Shown here in pieces: positions 48,018 to 59,337 of a stretch of 64,000 nt of DNA (positions within the stretch are counted from its first letter, which is position 1; each line of letters starts with the position of its first letter). This stretch comes from Chlorokybus atmophyticus. Its lineage: Eukaryota; Streptophyta; Chlorokybophyceae; Chlorokybales; Chlorokybaceae. The stretch spans positions 221,332 to 285,331 of the forward strand of contig RHPI01000003.1 of NCBI GenBank assembly GCA_009103225.1, written 5' to 3'. The position numbers were made by a program, and so were the translations under genes. The notes under the pieces are model-generated. The model was given only the letters and a program-made list of their open reading frames with translations. It was not told where the DNA came from and searched no databases.

Positions 48018-49515
48018 TGCGTGCAGATGTGGAATGAACGGGTTGAGGGGTATTGCTTATAGGAGTATACAGCATTGTATGTCTGTAATTAGGTTGGGAG
48101 CGATCGTGCATGCCTACGACGGTCTATTAGAGTTAGGCAGCATATTTTGTACTTGTAATTGATTCAAAAACGTGCCTGGGTCATGGCAACACTGCCGTTG
48201 TAAATAGCATTTTTGGGTGTACATTGGAAAAGCTTCTTGTTGCATTGGTTGTTGGGTAATGCGTGATCACGGCTTGTTGCGCGTGTAGTCTACACACTCA
48301 AATGGAAGTCAAACCGACTCGGTTACATCCGCCGCTGTTAAAATTTGCTCTACTGTGGTTCCGTTGGCAGCAAATGCTGCATGCAACCGGCGTTAACGTT
48401 GACCTGTGTATACAATCTGTATTGTGCAGGCATACCTTCGTCTGGAATTGTGTGCATGGACGCTCTGAGCTTGTGAGTGTTTGAAGAGGGTGGCCACTGC
48501 AAGTCTAACTGCACATCATGGGGTCACATCGCTTGACAGCATGTGACCCCCCCCCATGTGGCCACACCAAGACGTTAGCCACTGTAGGTTCTCTGTCAGC
48601 TTCCGTACATTGGCTGCTCGGAGGTGGCGGAGGCAGCAGCGGCGGCGGCGGCGGCGGCGGTGGTGGCAGTGGCGGTGGCGTACAGTGCGGCTGTGAGTGT
48701 GTGGCTGCGTGTGCAGCGTTCAACGCGAGTTGGGTTGCTGCTTGTCGCGGCGGACGTTTGGTTTGGGAAAAGGCTTTTTCGCTAAGTAGGGTTTCTACCG
48801 GTGTGGTGCTCAGAGCCAAGCCCGCTGCCTTCTCGCAAAGGGGCGGTTGCTGCAGGTCTACTTTACTGCTTCAACTCTTCTGCGCCAGGGGTTTTGCGGC
48901 GAAGCTCCAGTCCGAAGAGCGAAGTTAAAGCTCTCTGGTGGGTTCTCTACGCCATTGGTGGCGCAGTGCGATATGATAGGTCGCAATGCGAGTCTGCTTT
49001 GCGTAGTCTGTAGGCTACTTCGCACAGCAATTATTGTGCATGCACCGCCATGCAGCAGCTGGGGTGGAAGTTAGGTCGTGCAGCGCAAGAGGCGTGTTGG
49101 TGATTGTTACTCCAGGATTTGATTGTCGTCACAGCTGTCGAGTTGAGCTAGAGTCATGCAAGCATCAATTTGGTGGATGAAGTGTCTGAGGTCCTTATTC
49201 GCATGCATATTGCAGTTGCTATACCACGACAGTGCTTATGGGAGAACACATTGCCCTCTCACATCTGCATGTTTGATTATGCATGTAGCATGCATTTTGC
49301 TGTCGCTAGCGGGTTGTTCCAAACACTCTACTGAATGCTGACTAGAGCACACGTTACCTAACTATGCTCTGAATGGCGTGCTTCTGACTTACAGACAGTC
49401 AATTCGGTTTGAGTCACAGATCAGTCTTACTCAAAGTTGGGTGCTGCTTGTCGGGCCTTTTGTGCATGTCCTGCGTTTTCTACTCATTCACACTGTGTGC
49501 GTCCTTCACACAGAC
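48018..49515. other. Intergenic, with GGC repeat
   Basis: An open frame at 48518-48928 owes its length to a GGC/GGT repeat (48622-48680, coding Gly runs) and shows no family resemblance. It may be 5' UTR or non-coding. A short inverted repeat with GGGGTCACAT arms surrounds the region near 48520-48550. Confidence 0.5.
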
Positions 49516-51466
49516 ATGGGCAATAAGCTTTGCAAAGCCGGAGTCAAAGACAGCAGCAGTAAAGAGAGAAAAGCCAACAGAGAAACTGATTTTTCCGCAG
49601 CCGAGCAGCAAGGCTTAGATGAGCTGCATGAAATTGGAGCCAATGGCGAAGCGGCGCCCGTAGTTACATTTGAACAGATGGTACTCAGTGATTCGCAGAA
49701 GAAAGTTGTCGCGGATGAACTTGACCACCTTGGCGTCGTGCAACCACAGGTTAGTATGTTTATTCTGCGTGTATGTGTGCACACGCTTAGATTGTGCGTG
49801 CTTCTGTGTGTCAAGTGTGCATGTGCGTGTGCGCGTGCTCGTGCATGTGTAGCTGCATGGTTGTGTGTTATTGACCTGTTGGCTTACAACACCGCATGAC
49901 ATCTTCAGCCACTGTTGCAGCGCCTCACTACTCTGCGAGCAGCCAGCCATGAGCCTGCTGAAGAAAGCACACACGAACAGGCGCAAGCCAATGGCGACAT
50001 TAATATGAAAGTAAGCTGTTTTTCTGGATGCGCTATCAGGTTCACATTTACAGCGTGTGATTGGAGTTGACGTTTTCCACTGTCTTCAGCAGGTAGCAGC
50101 AGCAAGCACTGTGATTAGTTCAACGGCAGCGCGCGTGGAGGACAATACAGCTTTCTCCACCAACTCTGATGAGGTGATTGGCTGGTTGGGGAGGCAATGT
50201 GCACTTTGTTATTGTTGTTGTTGTTGAGCACGATTAGCAGTGTACTGAAAAGGAACCTTTCATTACTGCTTGCGTTGACAGCAAGCTTGTTGCAGAGGTT
50301 GCAGCCTCCAGCGCAGACAACAGCTGGCGACACTGCTGGTCGCCAGGTGGGTGACATGGGCTTGTCAATGACATAGCTGCTGTGTTTATAGTGTAGGTTT
50401 GTTGGGCGCAACCATCCTGCCACTCACAGTTGGGAGGATCTTGTTGTCCCTTCAGCTTATGTTAACATGTGTGCAGGCTGTTTCCACCAAAGTGACCCCA
50501 ACAGTTCAACGGATTGGTCCCAGTGCCAAACAGGTAGGAAATCACTGAGCAAACAGCAAGCAAGGATGCATATCGGTGTTGCAAGTTGAAGAGGCTTGAG
50601 GGCCATGTGTTGTGCGCAACAGGACACATCACATGCGGCTACCAGCAAACAGCCCGCCATGGACGGCATTGTGGAGGATCCAACCGCATCAGATGAAGAG
50701 GACATGTCGACTATGAAGCCTAGCAGTGTGCCCCGGCCTGAGCCTGGTAAGCTGCCCATGTTGCAAAGGGGTAGTACCAACTATCTAATGAAGCTGCTAT
50801 GGCATAACATGGACTCCTGCATCATGGGTACCAGTCAGTGATACTGTAACGAATTGATTCCAACCCTACCGATTGTCTGGTGCCTACAGTCAATGATTGG
50901 ACGGAACCCGAAGCGGAGGTCAAGTGGCAGCCTTCTAAGCGACGAGGTATAATGACACCAACTGTTTCACGTCAAAACATTATGGCAGTCGCTCGCGCTA
51001 ACATTGATGTATACGTGGTTGTTGTTTACTCATCACTGGATATCATTTGAGCTTAATGCTGTGACTATGCGCACAGGTGCCAAGCCACCATTGGAGCAAG
51101 TGTTGTCAGCCACGGGTGCGTTTGGCATGCGCATGTGCATGCGTGCGTGACATGGCTCTATGGTGCACAAGTGGCTGAGTAACTTGTTCAATCCTTGTAT
51201 GCGTAGTAGGCTGGCTGTGACTCAACCTGTTGGCTGTCACAGTGATAGCTGTTGAATTGTAGGCTCTCAGAGATTTGATGTATTACACTTACAGGCAATG
51301 GTTTTTGGCAGAAGCGGATGTGTTGCGGTTCAGTGCAACCAATCCTTTTGCAGCTGCGTCGGCAACCACAAGCCCAACCAACCCATTCGCTGACCCTGTG
51401 CTACCACCAACCTCAACAGCTGGTCCAGACCAGCTGAGGTTCAGCGCAAACAACCCGTTTCTATAA
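49516..51466 (+). CDS. Unrecognised NPF-motif protein with N-terminal lipidation signal
   Basis: Nine exons keep frame: 49516-49749, 49909-50010, 50090-50173, 50296-50346, 50477-50533, 50623-50746, 50890-50946, 51077-51115 and 51312-51466, giving 300 residues. The N-terminus MGNKLCKAG has Gly2 followed by Cys6, the usual signal for N-myristoylation plus palmitoylation. The body is acidic, Gln/Ala/Ser-rich and probably disordered. Near the C-terminus are NDWTEPEAEVKWQPSKRR and then three Asn-Pro-Phe motifs: DVLRFSATNPF (NPF 260-262), TNPFADP (273-275) and DQLRFSANNPFL (297-299). The first and third lie in a repeated LRFSA-N-NPF unit. NPF motifs are docking sites for EH-domain proteins of endocytosis. 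A membrane-attached endocytic adaptor is an inference; no family was recognised. The acceptor of exon 3 could be three bases later. Confidence 0.75.
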
Positions 51467-53200
51467 CAGGCTGCTTGCGTCGCCGTGACGAGCAGCTTTG
51501 CACACTCCATGCCCTCACTCTCAACTCATGTGAAGCCTGAGAGCATGGGTATGCAGCATTGTCAAGTCAGGTGCCTTACACGACCATGGGCATTCATTGC
51601 GCTTTCACCAATGGCTAACAGCTGAACTGATTGGCGTCTTTCTGTGCAGTTATAGGAGGTAGGTACCGCCAGGATTACATGAGCCATCATCACACGTAGC
51701 AAGGGCCACTGCCTGTGTCGCCTTTCTTCAGGGCAATCGCAAAAGCTATTGGTTATGGTTTTGCGGTCGTCCAGCACATGCCTCAGGCATACAGGATTGG
51801 TGTCGAATAGATTGGTGATCGCACATAATGGAAACACGCACAGGATAACATACATCACCATGCACGGGTGTTTCTGCGCGTGCTGTGATGATCAAGCCAA
51901 TCTGCTGCGCATGTGCATTGCTCCGCAAATATTGCTTTATTATGCTTAGATCTCATGATGCGCGGGGAAAAACGGNNNNNNNNNNNNNNNNNNNNNNNNN
52001 NNNNNNNNNNNNNNNNNNNNNNNNNNNNNNNNNNNNNNNNNNNNNNNNNNNNNNNNNNNNNNNNNNNNNNNNNNNNNNNNNNNNNNNNNNNNNNNNNNNN
52101 NNNNNNNNNNNNNNNNNNNNNNNNNNNNNNNNNNNNNNNNNNNNNNNNNNNNNNNNNNNNNNNNNNNNNNNNNNNNNNNNNNNNNNNNNNNNNNNNNNNN
52201 NNNNNNNNNNNNNNNNNNNNNNNNNNNNNNNNNNNNNNNNNNNNNNNNNNNNNNNNNNNNNNNNNNNNNNNNNNNNNNNNNNNNNNNNNNNNNNNNNNNN
52301 NNNNNNNNNNNNNNGGGGGTCATCATGGTGATGTGGAAAGGCACAACGACCAAGCATGTTCTTGTTTGTGGGATGTGAATTACATGTTGATGGCATTCGG
52401 CATTGCAAACACAACGGTACTGCATTTAAATGTAGCTGGTAGCTGCATGTTGATGACAGCACGGCATGTGTGGCATGACTACGATGCGTACGAGTTGTGA
52501 GTTGCAGGACTATGTCGCGACAGCATTATTGGGGGCGAGCGGGCTGGTCGTGTGGTTGTTCTGGTCGTTCTGGTCAGTCCGCGTCAGGCTCTAACCTGTC
52601 CTTATCCCTCTCCCTCTCCCTCCACCTGCACCTCTGCAGGTACTGCTGCTGCTCCTGCTGTCGGCATCGTCCTTGGTTGGCGTGCACTAAGCTAGCCAGC
52701 CCCCTTAGCACTAGGGTTCGTGCTAGGAACTGTGACTGTTGCGTGATGATGCATGCTTGGTTCTGCGCTTGTGTGCTTGTGTGCTACTGGTGTGCTACCG
52801 AGGGGCCCCTCTCTTTTACCTTATGCATACCCTATGTATCATGTACACAAACTTTGAGATTTAGAAGGCACGCAAAGTGTAAAAGGATTCCTTTTCGGCA
52901 TTTGCACCTGCAGTCCGATATTCTAACGTTGCGGGCAGACGACGTTTTCAAATTTTGATCGCGGGAAAGTCGCGCAACAGCGGGCGCTTGAAGCACGGCG
53001 GCGGCGGCGGCGGACGAGGATCAGGAGGAGGACGAGATTTCAGCTTGGGCGACACGGCACAACACCTGAACCCTTCTAGGTTTGGTGTCTAGCTTTAGCC
53101 CCTCTGTGCTTGGACTCAGTCAGCTTCGAAGCCCAGCAGGGTGATGGGTACATACGCTTGGTAGCATGCAATAGGCGAGCCAGGCCAAGACGGCCTGGAT
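51467..53200. other. Intergenic with assembly gap
   Basis: No gene was supported on either side of the gap. A GGC repeat at 52997-53014 lies upstream of the helicase gene and is probably in its promoter or 5' UTR. The gap could hide a small gene. Confidence 0.45.
51976..52314. other. Assembly gap (N)
   Basis: 339 Ns lie between the NPF-motif gene and the helicase gene. Confidence 0.99.
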
Positions 53201-56200
53201 ATGGGCGACGATGACTGGGACCTGGACGCCGACGCCTTCGACCGGATCGTCGCCGACAGCCAGCGCCAGCTCGAAACCCGCAGGCAAGCAAGGAGGGGGA
53301 AGGAGTTGGACTGTAGCACACTAGCTTGAAGTGTTGATCTAATGCGACTGTGCAAGCAGCATTCTGCTTCAATTTCTTGGTGACTTGCAGAGTAGAGGGA
53401 GCATTCGCCAGCGCACCCTGCCGTTCAGGAGCAAACGGACAATCGCAGCAGCAGCAGCAGCAGCAGAATGGCTGGAGGACTACCTCCGCCAGCAGCAGCC
53501 GGGGTCCTGCGGCCAACGGCCACAGAGGCTCGCAGGTGCGGCAAGTAAGTTGAAGCATGACGTGCGTATGGTCATGCTGCATCGCGTTGTGCATTTCCTT
53601 ATCTTTGTGGTTGTGCAAGGTGGCAAGCTATGTGTAAACGTGCATGCGCTAGTTCTGCTTGTGGTGTGTTTTGCATACTGCATGAAGATGATCTGCAAGC
53701 ATTATGCTGTTTACCTAGTGCATGCTTACAGCACATAATAAACTGCAAGCATGCGTGCAGACGGTAAAGACAGAATGAAGTGCATGCATGCTTACAAGTT
53801 GTTAACTTTGCATACACATGTGCACAGATGTGCATGCAGTATGCAAGTGAGCAACATTGGCTTGCATTCTGCTATATGTTCTTGCATTAACTGATGCAAT
53901 GTTCGTACTCAGAATGTTCGTCCATCAAACGCACAAGCCGCTCCACCAATGCAGCAACCACCAGGAGGAGCAGCAACAGCTGGAGCAGCAGGGGCAGAAG
54001 GAGCAGGGTTCTACAAGACGCCGGTCAAGGTCACGCTGCTGCTGACAAGGGACGGACGCGTGGAGGCAAAGTTTCCGTATAATAAGGTGGGTAAAGCATT
54101 TGGTGCTTGAAACAGGTTGCTTATAGATGGCGCAATAGGCTTCATGTTGTTCGTGTCTCATGCAGGCTGTTGTAGACGCCTGTAAGTCTATCCAAGGGTC
54201 AGCGTACCTCAAGGACTCGAGGTCTTGGGCATTTCCATTTAGCAAGCAAGAAGAGCTGATCAACACCTTGCAAGTGAGTACGGAGCTGCTCACTCTCCAC
54301 ATCTGAAATCTTGCATGCATGTCCAGCTCCTGTGGGACACATGTTGTGAGCTTGAGTCGATGCAGCTTTTACTGAGTACGAGCAATCTTGTGTAATGCTT
54401 AGTTGCATTGCAGTCGCTTTCAACTGCTGAGGTTCAGCTAGAGCGCGTGCCAGCGTTTGTCGAGAAGGTGTTTGAGTTGGCGTCTATGGCTTCTGATGAC
54501 AGCGGTACGCATTTTTTTTTGGGCTGAGAACTTGTGATGATTGCATGTCTGCTTATTGTTGAAGTTGTGTTGTTGCTGCGCAGAACGGTACTTGCAACTA
54601 CCACTGGACTTGGAGGCACAGTTGCTCCCATTCCAGAGAGACGGTGTGCAATTTATCCTTAAACATGGTGGGCGTGGTCTCATTGGGGATGAGATGGGCT
54701 GCGGCAAAACTATTCAGGTGTGCACAAAGCTTGCAACAAGAAAGGTGTCCGTTTATCTCGTGCTCATTTCTCCCTGTTGCAGGCCGTTGCTTTGGCCTGC
54801 TGCTATGAAGATGAATGGCCGCTGCTGCTGATGGTTCCCGGATCGTTGCGCATGCAATGGGGCACTGAGTTTGTAGACAGAATACCTTCTCTTTTGCGCA
54901 GCACCGACGTAAGGATTGTTGAAACAGGTACTAACCCTTCCATGTTTGCTGTTGCGTGCGCGCTAAGTAAATCCACCTTGCTGTTGCATGTAGACATGAC
55001 TGTCATCCAGCACTTTGTAGTAAGTCCATTGTTGGGTTTGCTTTCAGCCAGCGATTGCACACTGGACGGTCTCGTCAATATCATGTCGTATGATTTGGTC
55101 ACCAAGTTGTCAGAGGAGATTCAGCGCAGGAATTTTAAGGTGGTCATCGCGGGTGAGCGAACATCTGGCTGCTGCTGACTCGTACTCTCATAGCAACTTC
55201 ATCCCAACATACCAAGTCCTGTGCTGCCTATTACAGATGAGTCTCACTATCTCAAGAATCGCTCGGCGAAGCGAACAGAGGCAGCTCTGCCCATATTGCA
55301 AAAGGCAAAGAGGGTGATACTCCTCACCGGCACGCCCGCGCTGGCGCGGCCGCTGGAGCTGTTCACGCAGCTGTCCGCGTTGCATCCAAAGGCGTTTAAG
55401 AACTTCAATGAGTACGCCGACCGGTACTGCCAGGGTGGGACCTTTGGCTACGGGACAGGCGCGTCCAACCTGAGGGAGCTCCACGCCATGCTCGAGTCCG
55501 TGTTCATGGTCAGGAGGCTCAAGCGCGACGTGCTGGCGCAGCTGCCGCCCAAGCTGAGGCAGCAGGTGTACATCAACATCAAGCGCAGCAGCAGCGACGC
55601 CTTGCAATCGATTAAGAAGATATTTCACGATCTCGACAAACTTCCAAAGGTGGCGCTCAACACAGAAGGACTTGACAGCGCCTCCGCCCCTGGTGAATCG
55701 CGCAACTCAAGCGTTCATCGCCAGCTGCTGATGGATGTGAGGACTATGCGTGGTTGCATGCTGCCTTGCCTAGAAAGGTGAATCAGTGATCTCTGTGCAT
55801 GCAAAATAATGGGAGCCTGTTGTTTGGTGTCCCTTCCTCGCAGCTTTACCGTGCCACAGCACGTGCGAAGGTGGCGGCCGTGCAGGAGTACCTTGAAACC
55901 TTGCTCGAAGGCAGCGATGGCAAGCAGCTCATCTTTGCACACCACCAGCACATGTTGGACGCGATTGAGGAGACTGTCCAGAAGCATGCGAAGTCCGGTG
56001 GCAAGATGAAGAGGGATAGCGTGGAGTACATCCGCATCGATGGCAGCACGCCGTCGGGGTCACGAGCGGCTCTTGTGCAGCGCTTCCAGAGCCAGCCTAG
56101 CTGCCGCGTGGCCGTGCTGGCTATTAAAGCAGCTGGTGCCGGCATCACGCTAACCGAAGCCAGCACGGTCGTGTTCGCGGAGTACTCGTGGACTCCTGGC

Positions 56201-56632
56201 GACATTGTGCAGGCAGAGGACCGCGCGCATCGCATCGGCCAGACAGACTGCGTGAATGTTATCTACCTGCACGCCAAGGACACTGCCGACGACATCATTT
56301 GGCGCTCGATCCAGAACAAGCTGAACAACCTCGGCACTGTTTTGAACGGGCAGGAAGCTGCTGCGGACATGAAGCTCGCCATTGAGAAACCCAAGGCTAA
56401 AGCAGAACCAGATCAGGCGAAGCGGCCCAGCCTTGACTTGCATCCCACCTCACAGCAACACGCCTCTTCCCCTGCCGGCACGCAGCGCAGCTTAGCAGAG
56501 TTCTGGAGTAAGAGCATGCAAGGCAGCCAAAGCCCAAGTACTCGCTCACAACCACATGGAACCGGTTCGAGTGTGCCCGAGCAAGTCAAAGCTGAGGACA
56601 TTCAATCCCCCAATTTTCCGCACAAAAGGTAG
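53201..56632 (+). CDS. SMARCAL1-like: SMARCAL1/ZRANB3-type SNF2 annealing helicase
   Basis: This ATP-driven DNA translocase re-anneals or remodels stalled replication forks. Ten exons keep frame: 53201-53283, 53391-53535, 53913-54086, 54166-54273, 54414-54504, 54584-54717, 54783-54927, 55048-55152, 55237-55736 and 55844-56632, giving 757 residues. Exons 3-4 (VKVTLLLTRDGRVEAKFPYN, then DSRSWAFPFSKQEELINTL) form a HARP-like region. The motor follows: Walker A GDEMGCGKT (235-243), the Walker B box DESH (329-332), LLTGTPALARPLELFTQLSA, and motif VI QAEDRAHRIGQ. The C-terminal tail has QRSLAEFW (about 709-716), a perfect PCNA-interacting (PIP) box. No zinc finger or HNH nuclease of ZRANB3 is visible. 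The N-terminus (MGDDDWDLDADAFDRIVADS) is acidic. Intron 1 starts with GC. Exon 2 codes a short poly-Gln. Confidence 0.93.
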
Positions 56633-58154
56633 GCACTACCCTCCATGTCCAAGGTATTCATAGTGATGAAGTTTTGCACAATAGCGACTCATGGCGATGC
56701 ATTGGCAGGCAACATGTATGAGAGCCGGGACTCCCTGTCCAACAGCATAGCGGAATAGCAGATATAGTTATGCAAGCTGCTTCACATTGCACGCAAGGCG
56801 CTGCGCATGTTGCTGCATGCCGGTAAGTGCAAGGGAATAAGTGCAAATCTGGTGGCAGTGTGAAGGACATGGCTGCAACTGATGGGCGGCAAATCTGCGA
56901 CGCAGGTGCTGCTTACTTTTATCATGGCACTCGAGAGGCATAAAAAAGCTGCACAAGGCAGTAGGTTGGCGGCATTAGGTTGGTTGAGGACAGCTGGAGA
57001 AGGAGGCCTGCACCTACCCGCATGGCATTGTCCTTTGTTGTAGGATTGCAGAAGCGGCGGTTGTACCGATATATGCCCCATATGTAGGGTGAGGAAGATT
57101 AGGAATCATGCACGTTCATGTTATACTAAGTCGTTATTCACAGCCCAACCGCCTTCTCATACCATGCCTCGCGGCTTGGTACAAGACGTTACGCATAATC
57201 TCCTGAACGTACCAAATGTTCTCATACTGTGTCTGCGAGGCGGCAACTAATACTGACTGGCTGCTTCAACGATGGCGATCTGCAGTATCATGTGCTGCAA
57301 CATGCTGCTGCCGCCATGATGCCCTGCCTCTGGTAGAGCGCTTGTGCAGTACTGTCATATGCTGCTTGCACCCGCTTGCTTCACCTACACATGCCAGGGC
57401 ATCTCAACTCCAAAGTTTCAAGCATCATCACTAAAGGAGCACCTGCAGTCCACGGCGTAGCGTCTTGACAAGCACTGGTGTGCATGACCGCGTGTGAGTG
57501 AGGTAGAGCAGCACAGTGCGCTATACATACTGCATGTACATGTATAAATAGGACTAGCGTTTGGACAAACATACCTACCAAGCACACATGCCTGGCAACT
57601 TTTACTCATGTTTGGAGTATAAGATCAAACCGTAATATGGTACCAACAGGTACGTGAGTAAACACCCATGTAAAGAATAGCACTTTAAGTGGACAAGCAA
57701 TTTGAACATTACTGTTAAAACAAATGTACATGGGTACTATACAGCGCAATGTTCCATACCCATACACCCATCAACGCGTGCACTCAACACCGCCACAAAT
57801 AGCCACATCGTCACACATTCTCAATCAATGCATCAAGCACAGAATGACCACGCTGATACCGGCATTTCCGCCATAGTCGCGAGCGCATCTGGTCAGCGCC
57901 ATTATGTGCAGCGGCAACCTATGCAGTATAGCTGCGCGTGCACCACAGGTGTCTATAAGTTCATGCTAACGCCTACCACATTGCGTTCGTGCATGTGCGC
58001 ACGTGGGATGCAGGTGTGTGGGGGTAACTTCGTGGGTATTAGTGGGGTGAAGTCTGTTTTCTTGGGCGTGCATGCGTGGGAGGTGCGCGCATGGGATCTA
58101 TGGGCGTCGCGACGTGGGATTTTGGTTTTGGTGTGGTCCCCTGGGTAGGGGTGG
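56633..58154. other. Intergenic
   Basis: No gene was supported on either strand. It holds the 3' flank of the helicase gene on the left and the 3' end of the U2 gene on the right. Confidence 0.5.
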
Positions 58155-58348
58155 GCTGCGCCATCCTCTGCGGCAGTGCAATGCTGAGGCGACGCCGGGA
58201 GCCTCGGGTGAGCAAGCCCACCCATACGAGACCCCCACCCAGACAAATTAGTTTAATATCATTGTGACCCGATGGGCCACGTATCAGATATTAAGCTGAT
58301 AAGAACAGATACTACACTTGATCTTAGCCAAAAGGCCGAGAAAGGTAT
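58155..58348 (-). ncRNA. U2: U2 spliceosomal snRNA
   Basis: On the minus strand the first 65 or so bases match the universally conserved 5' part of U2. They start ATACCTTTCTCGGCCTTTTG, followed by GCTAAGATCAAGTG, the branch-point-pairing TGTAGTATCTGTTC and TTATCAGCTTAATATCTGAT. Stem IIb (GGCCCATCGGGTC), a likely Sm-protein site AATTTGT and two further stem-loops follow. U2 pairs with the intron branch site in splicing. The 3' end is estimated from the last stem and may be off by about 10 bases. An AT-rich CATAAATTTT lies about 30 bases upstream of the 5' end, where a plant-type snRNA gene carries its TATA box. Confidence 0.95.
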
Positions 58349-59337
58349 GCCCGGGCATTGGGACGCCAAAATTTATGTACGCACCCCGCGCAGGGCTTCT
58401 CGACTCTTGAAGCGCTGGGGCCACCTTGACGGCTGCAATGCGCGTTACTGATCATCGCACGGCTGACATTGCAAATGAAGTCCGAAGATCATGGACACTG
58501 ATGTACGCGTGATGATGCAACATACACCATTCGTGCACATCGGCTGCATTTGCGGCTCCATAAAGCCATGTTGTCATGAATCGCGAGTCATGACGCTCCG
58601 GACAGCCGTGATGCGCGACAGCAGCTTGGCGCTGTGGCGCCGTGCGTGTCCCCAATTTGCAAGCGCCGTGCGTCTGGTGCTAGCTCTAGACACAAAGCCT
58701 TGCTGCTTGCGTCGTGTAGGCAGAGAGGTTGTGTGTGAGCACGGTTGTAGACCCTAGCAGCAGGGCGGAGCTGCCGCTAGCCTTGCAAGCTCGAGCAGCT
58801 CAAGTCGGCACTGTCGCTTGGAGCTCACGATTAGCCAGTAGCTGCAGCAATAGTCTCCTCCAAGCAAAGTGGTAAGGTTTGTACTGGTTGCCACACGCTT
58901 AACAGTGTCAGTTCATCCAGCTGCATTGCATGACCATGCTCGTTTAACAACAAGCGAATGGGTTCCCATAAGTGGTCATGCTGTTGTCAGCCCTGCGTCT
59001 GTTGCTCTGTGTTGCTCTGTAACTGCGGGTTACTTGCTTAGTCCTGCAGCTACTTTTGCTGTGTGCTTGTAGCAGCATGCATACGCTAGTAATGACGACT
59101 GCTCATTGCCAACGGGCAACGCCTGCCTGAAGGCACGTTGCTCTAGGCTGGTGAGCGTACCATGCAGCTTGGTGGCCGTGTTGTTGTGTTGCTTGCGTGT
59201 CAGCACTGTGCACTGCACTGCTTTGTACGGTAGTCCAGTCCATGCTGTCGCATTTACTTGAGGACTTTCATCAGTGCTGTTGCATGTGGGATTGCAAGTG
59301 ACAGCAAGCCTGCAGGTGACTGTGTAAGCAAAGCAGA
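58349..59337. other. Upstream region of the first Cip1-like gene, part of a tandem duplication
   Basis: No gene was supported. Much of 58620-59337 aligns with 62515-63254. Shared blocks include CTGTGGCGCCGT, CCTTGCTGCTTGC and GAGAGGTTGTGTGTGAGCA-like sequence. The left part carries the upstream (promoter) side of the U2 gene. Confidence 0.6.

Noticed and set aside
48518-48928. 136-codon open frame with Gly runs and a targeting-like C-terminus
   Set aside because: Length depends on a GGC repeat; no recognisable domain or splice link.
51885-52500. Open frames crossing the second N gap
   Set aside because: They are open only because N codons cannot contain stops.
53076-53618. 180-codon minus-strand frame opposite the helicase N-terminus
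   Set aside because: The plus strand carries phase-correct exons of the helicase; the minus frame has Cys runs from the CAG repeat.
54998-55020. Possible extra small exon in the helicase gene
   Set aside because: Family alignment joins the flanking exons directly, and adding it would insert residues in a conserved segment.
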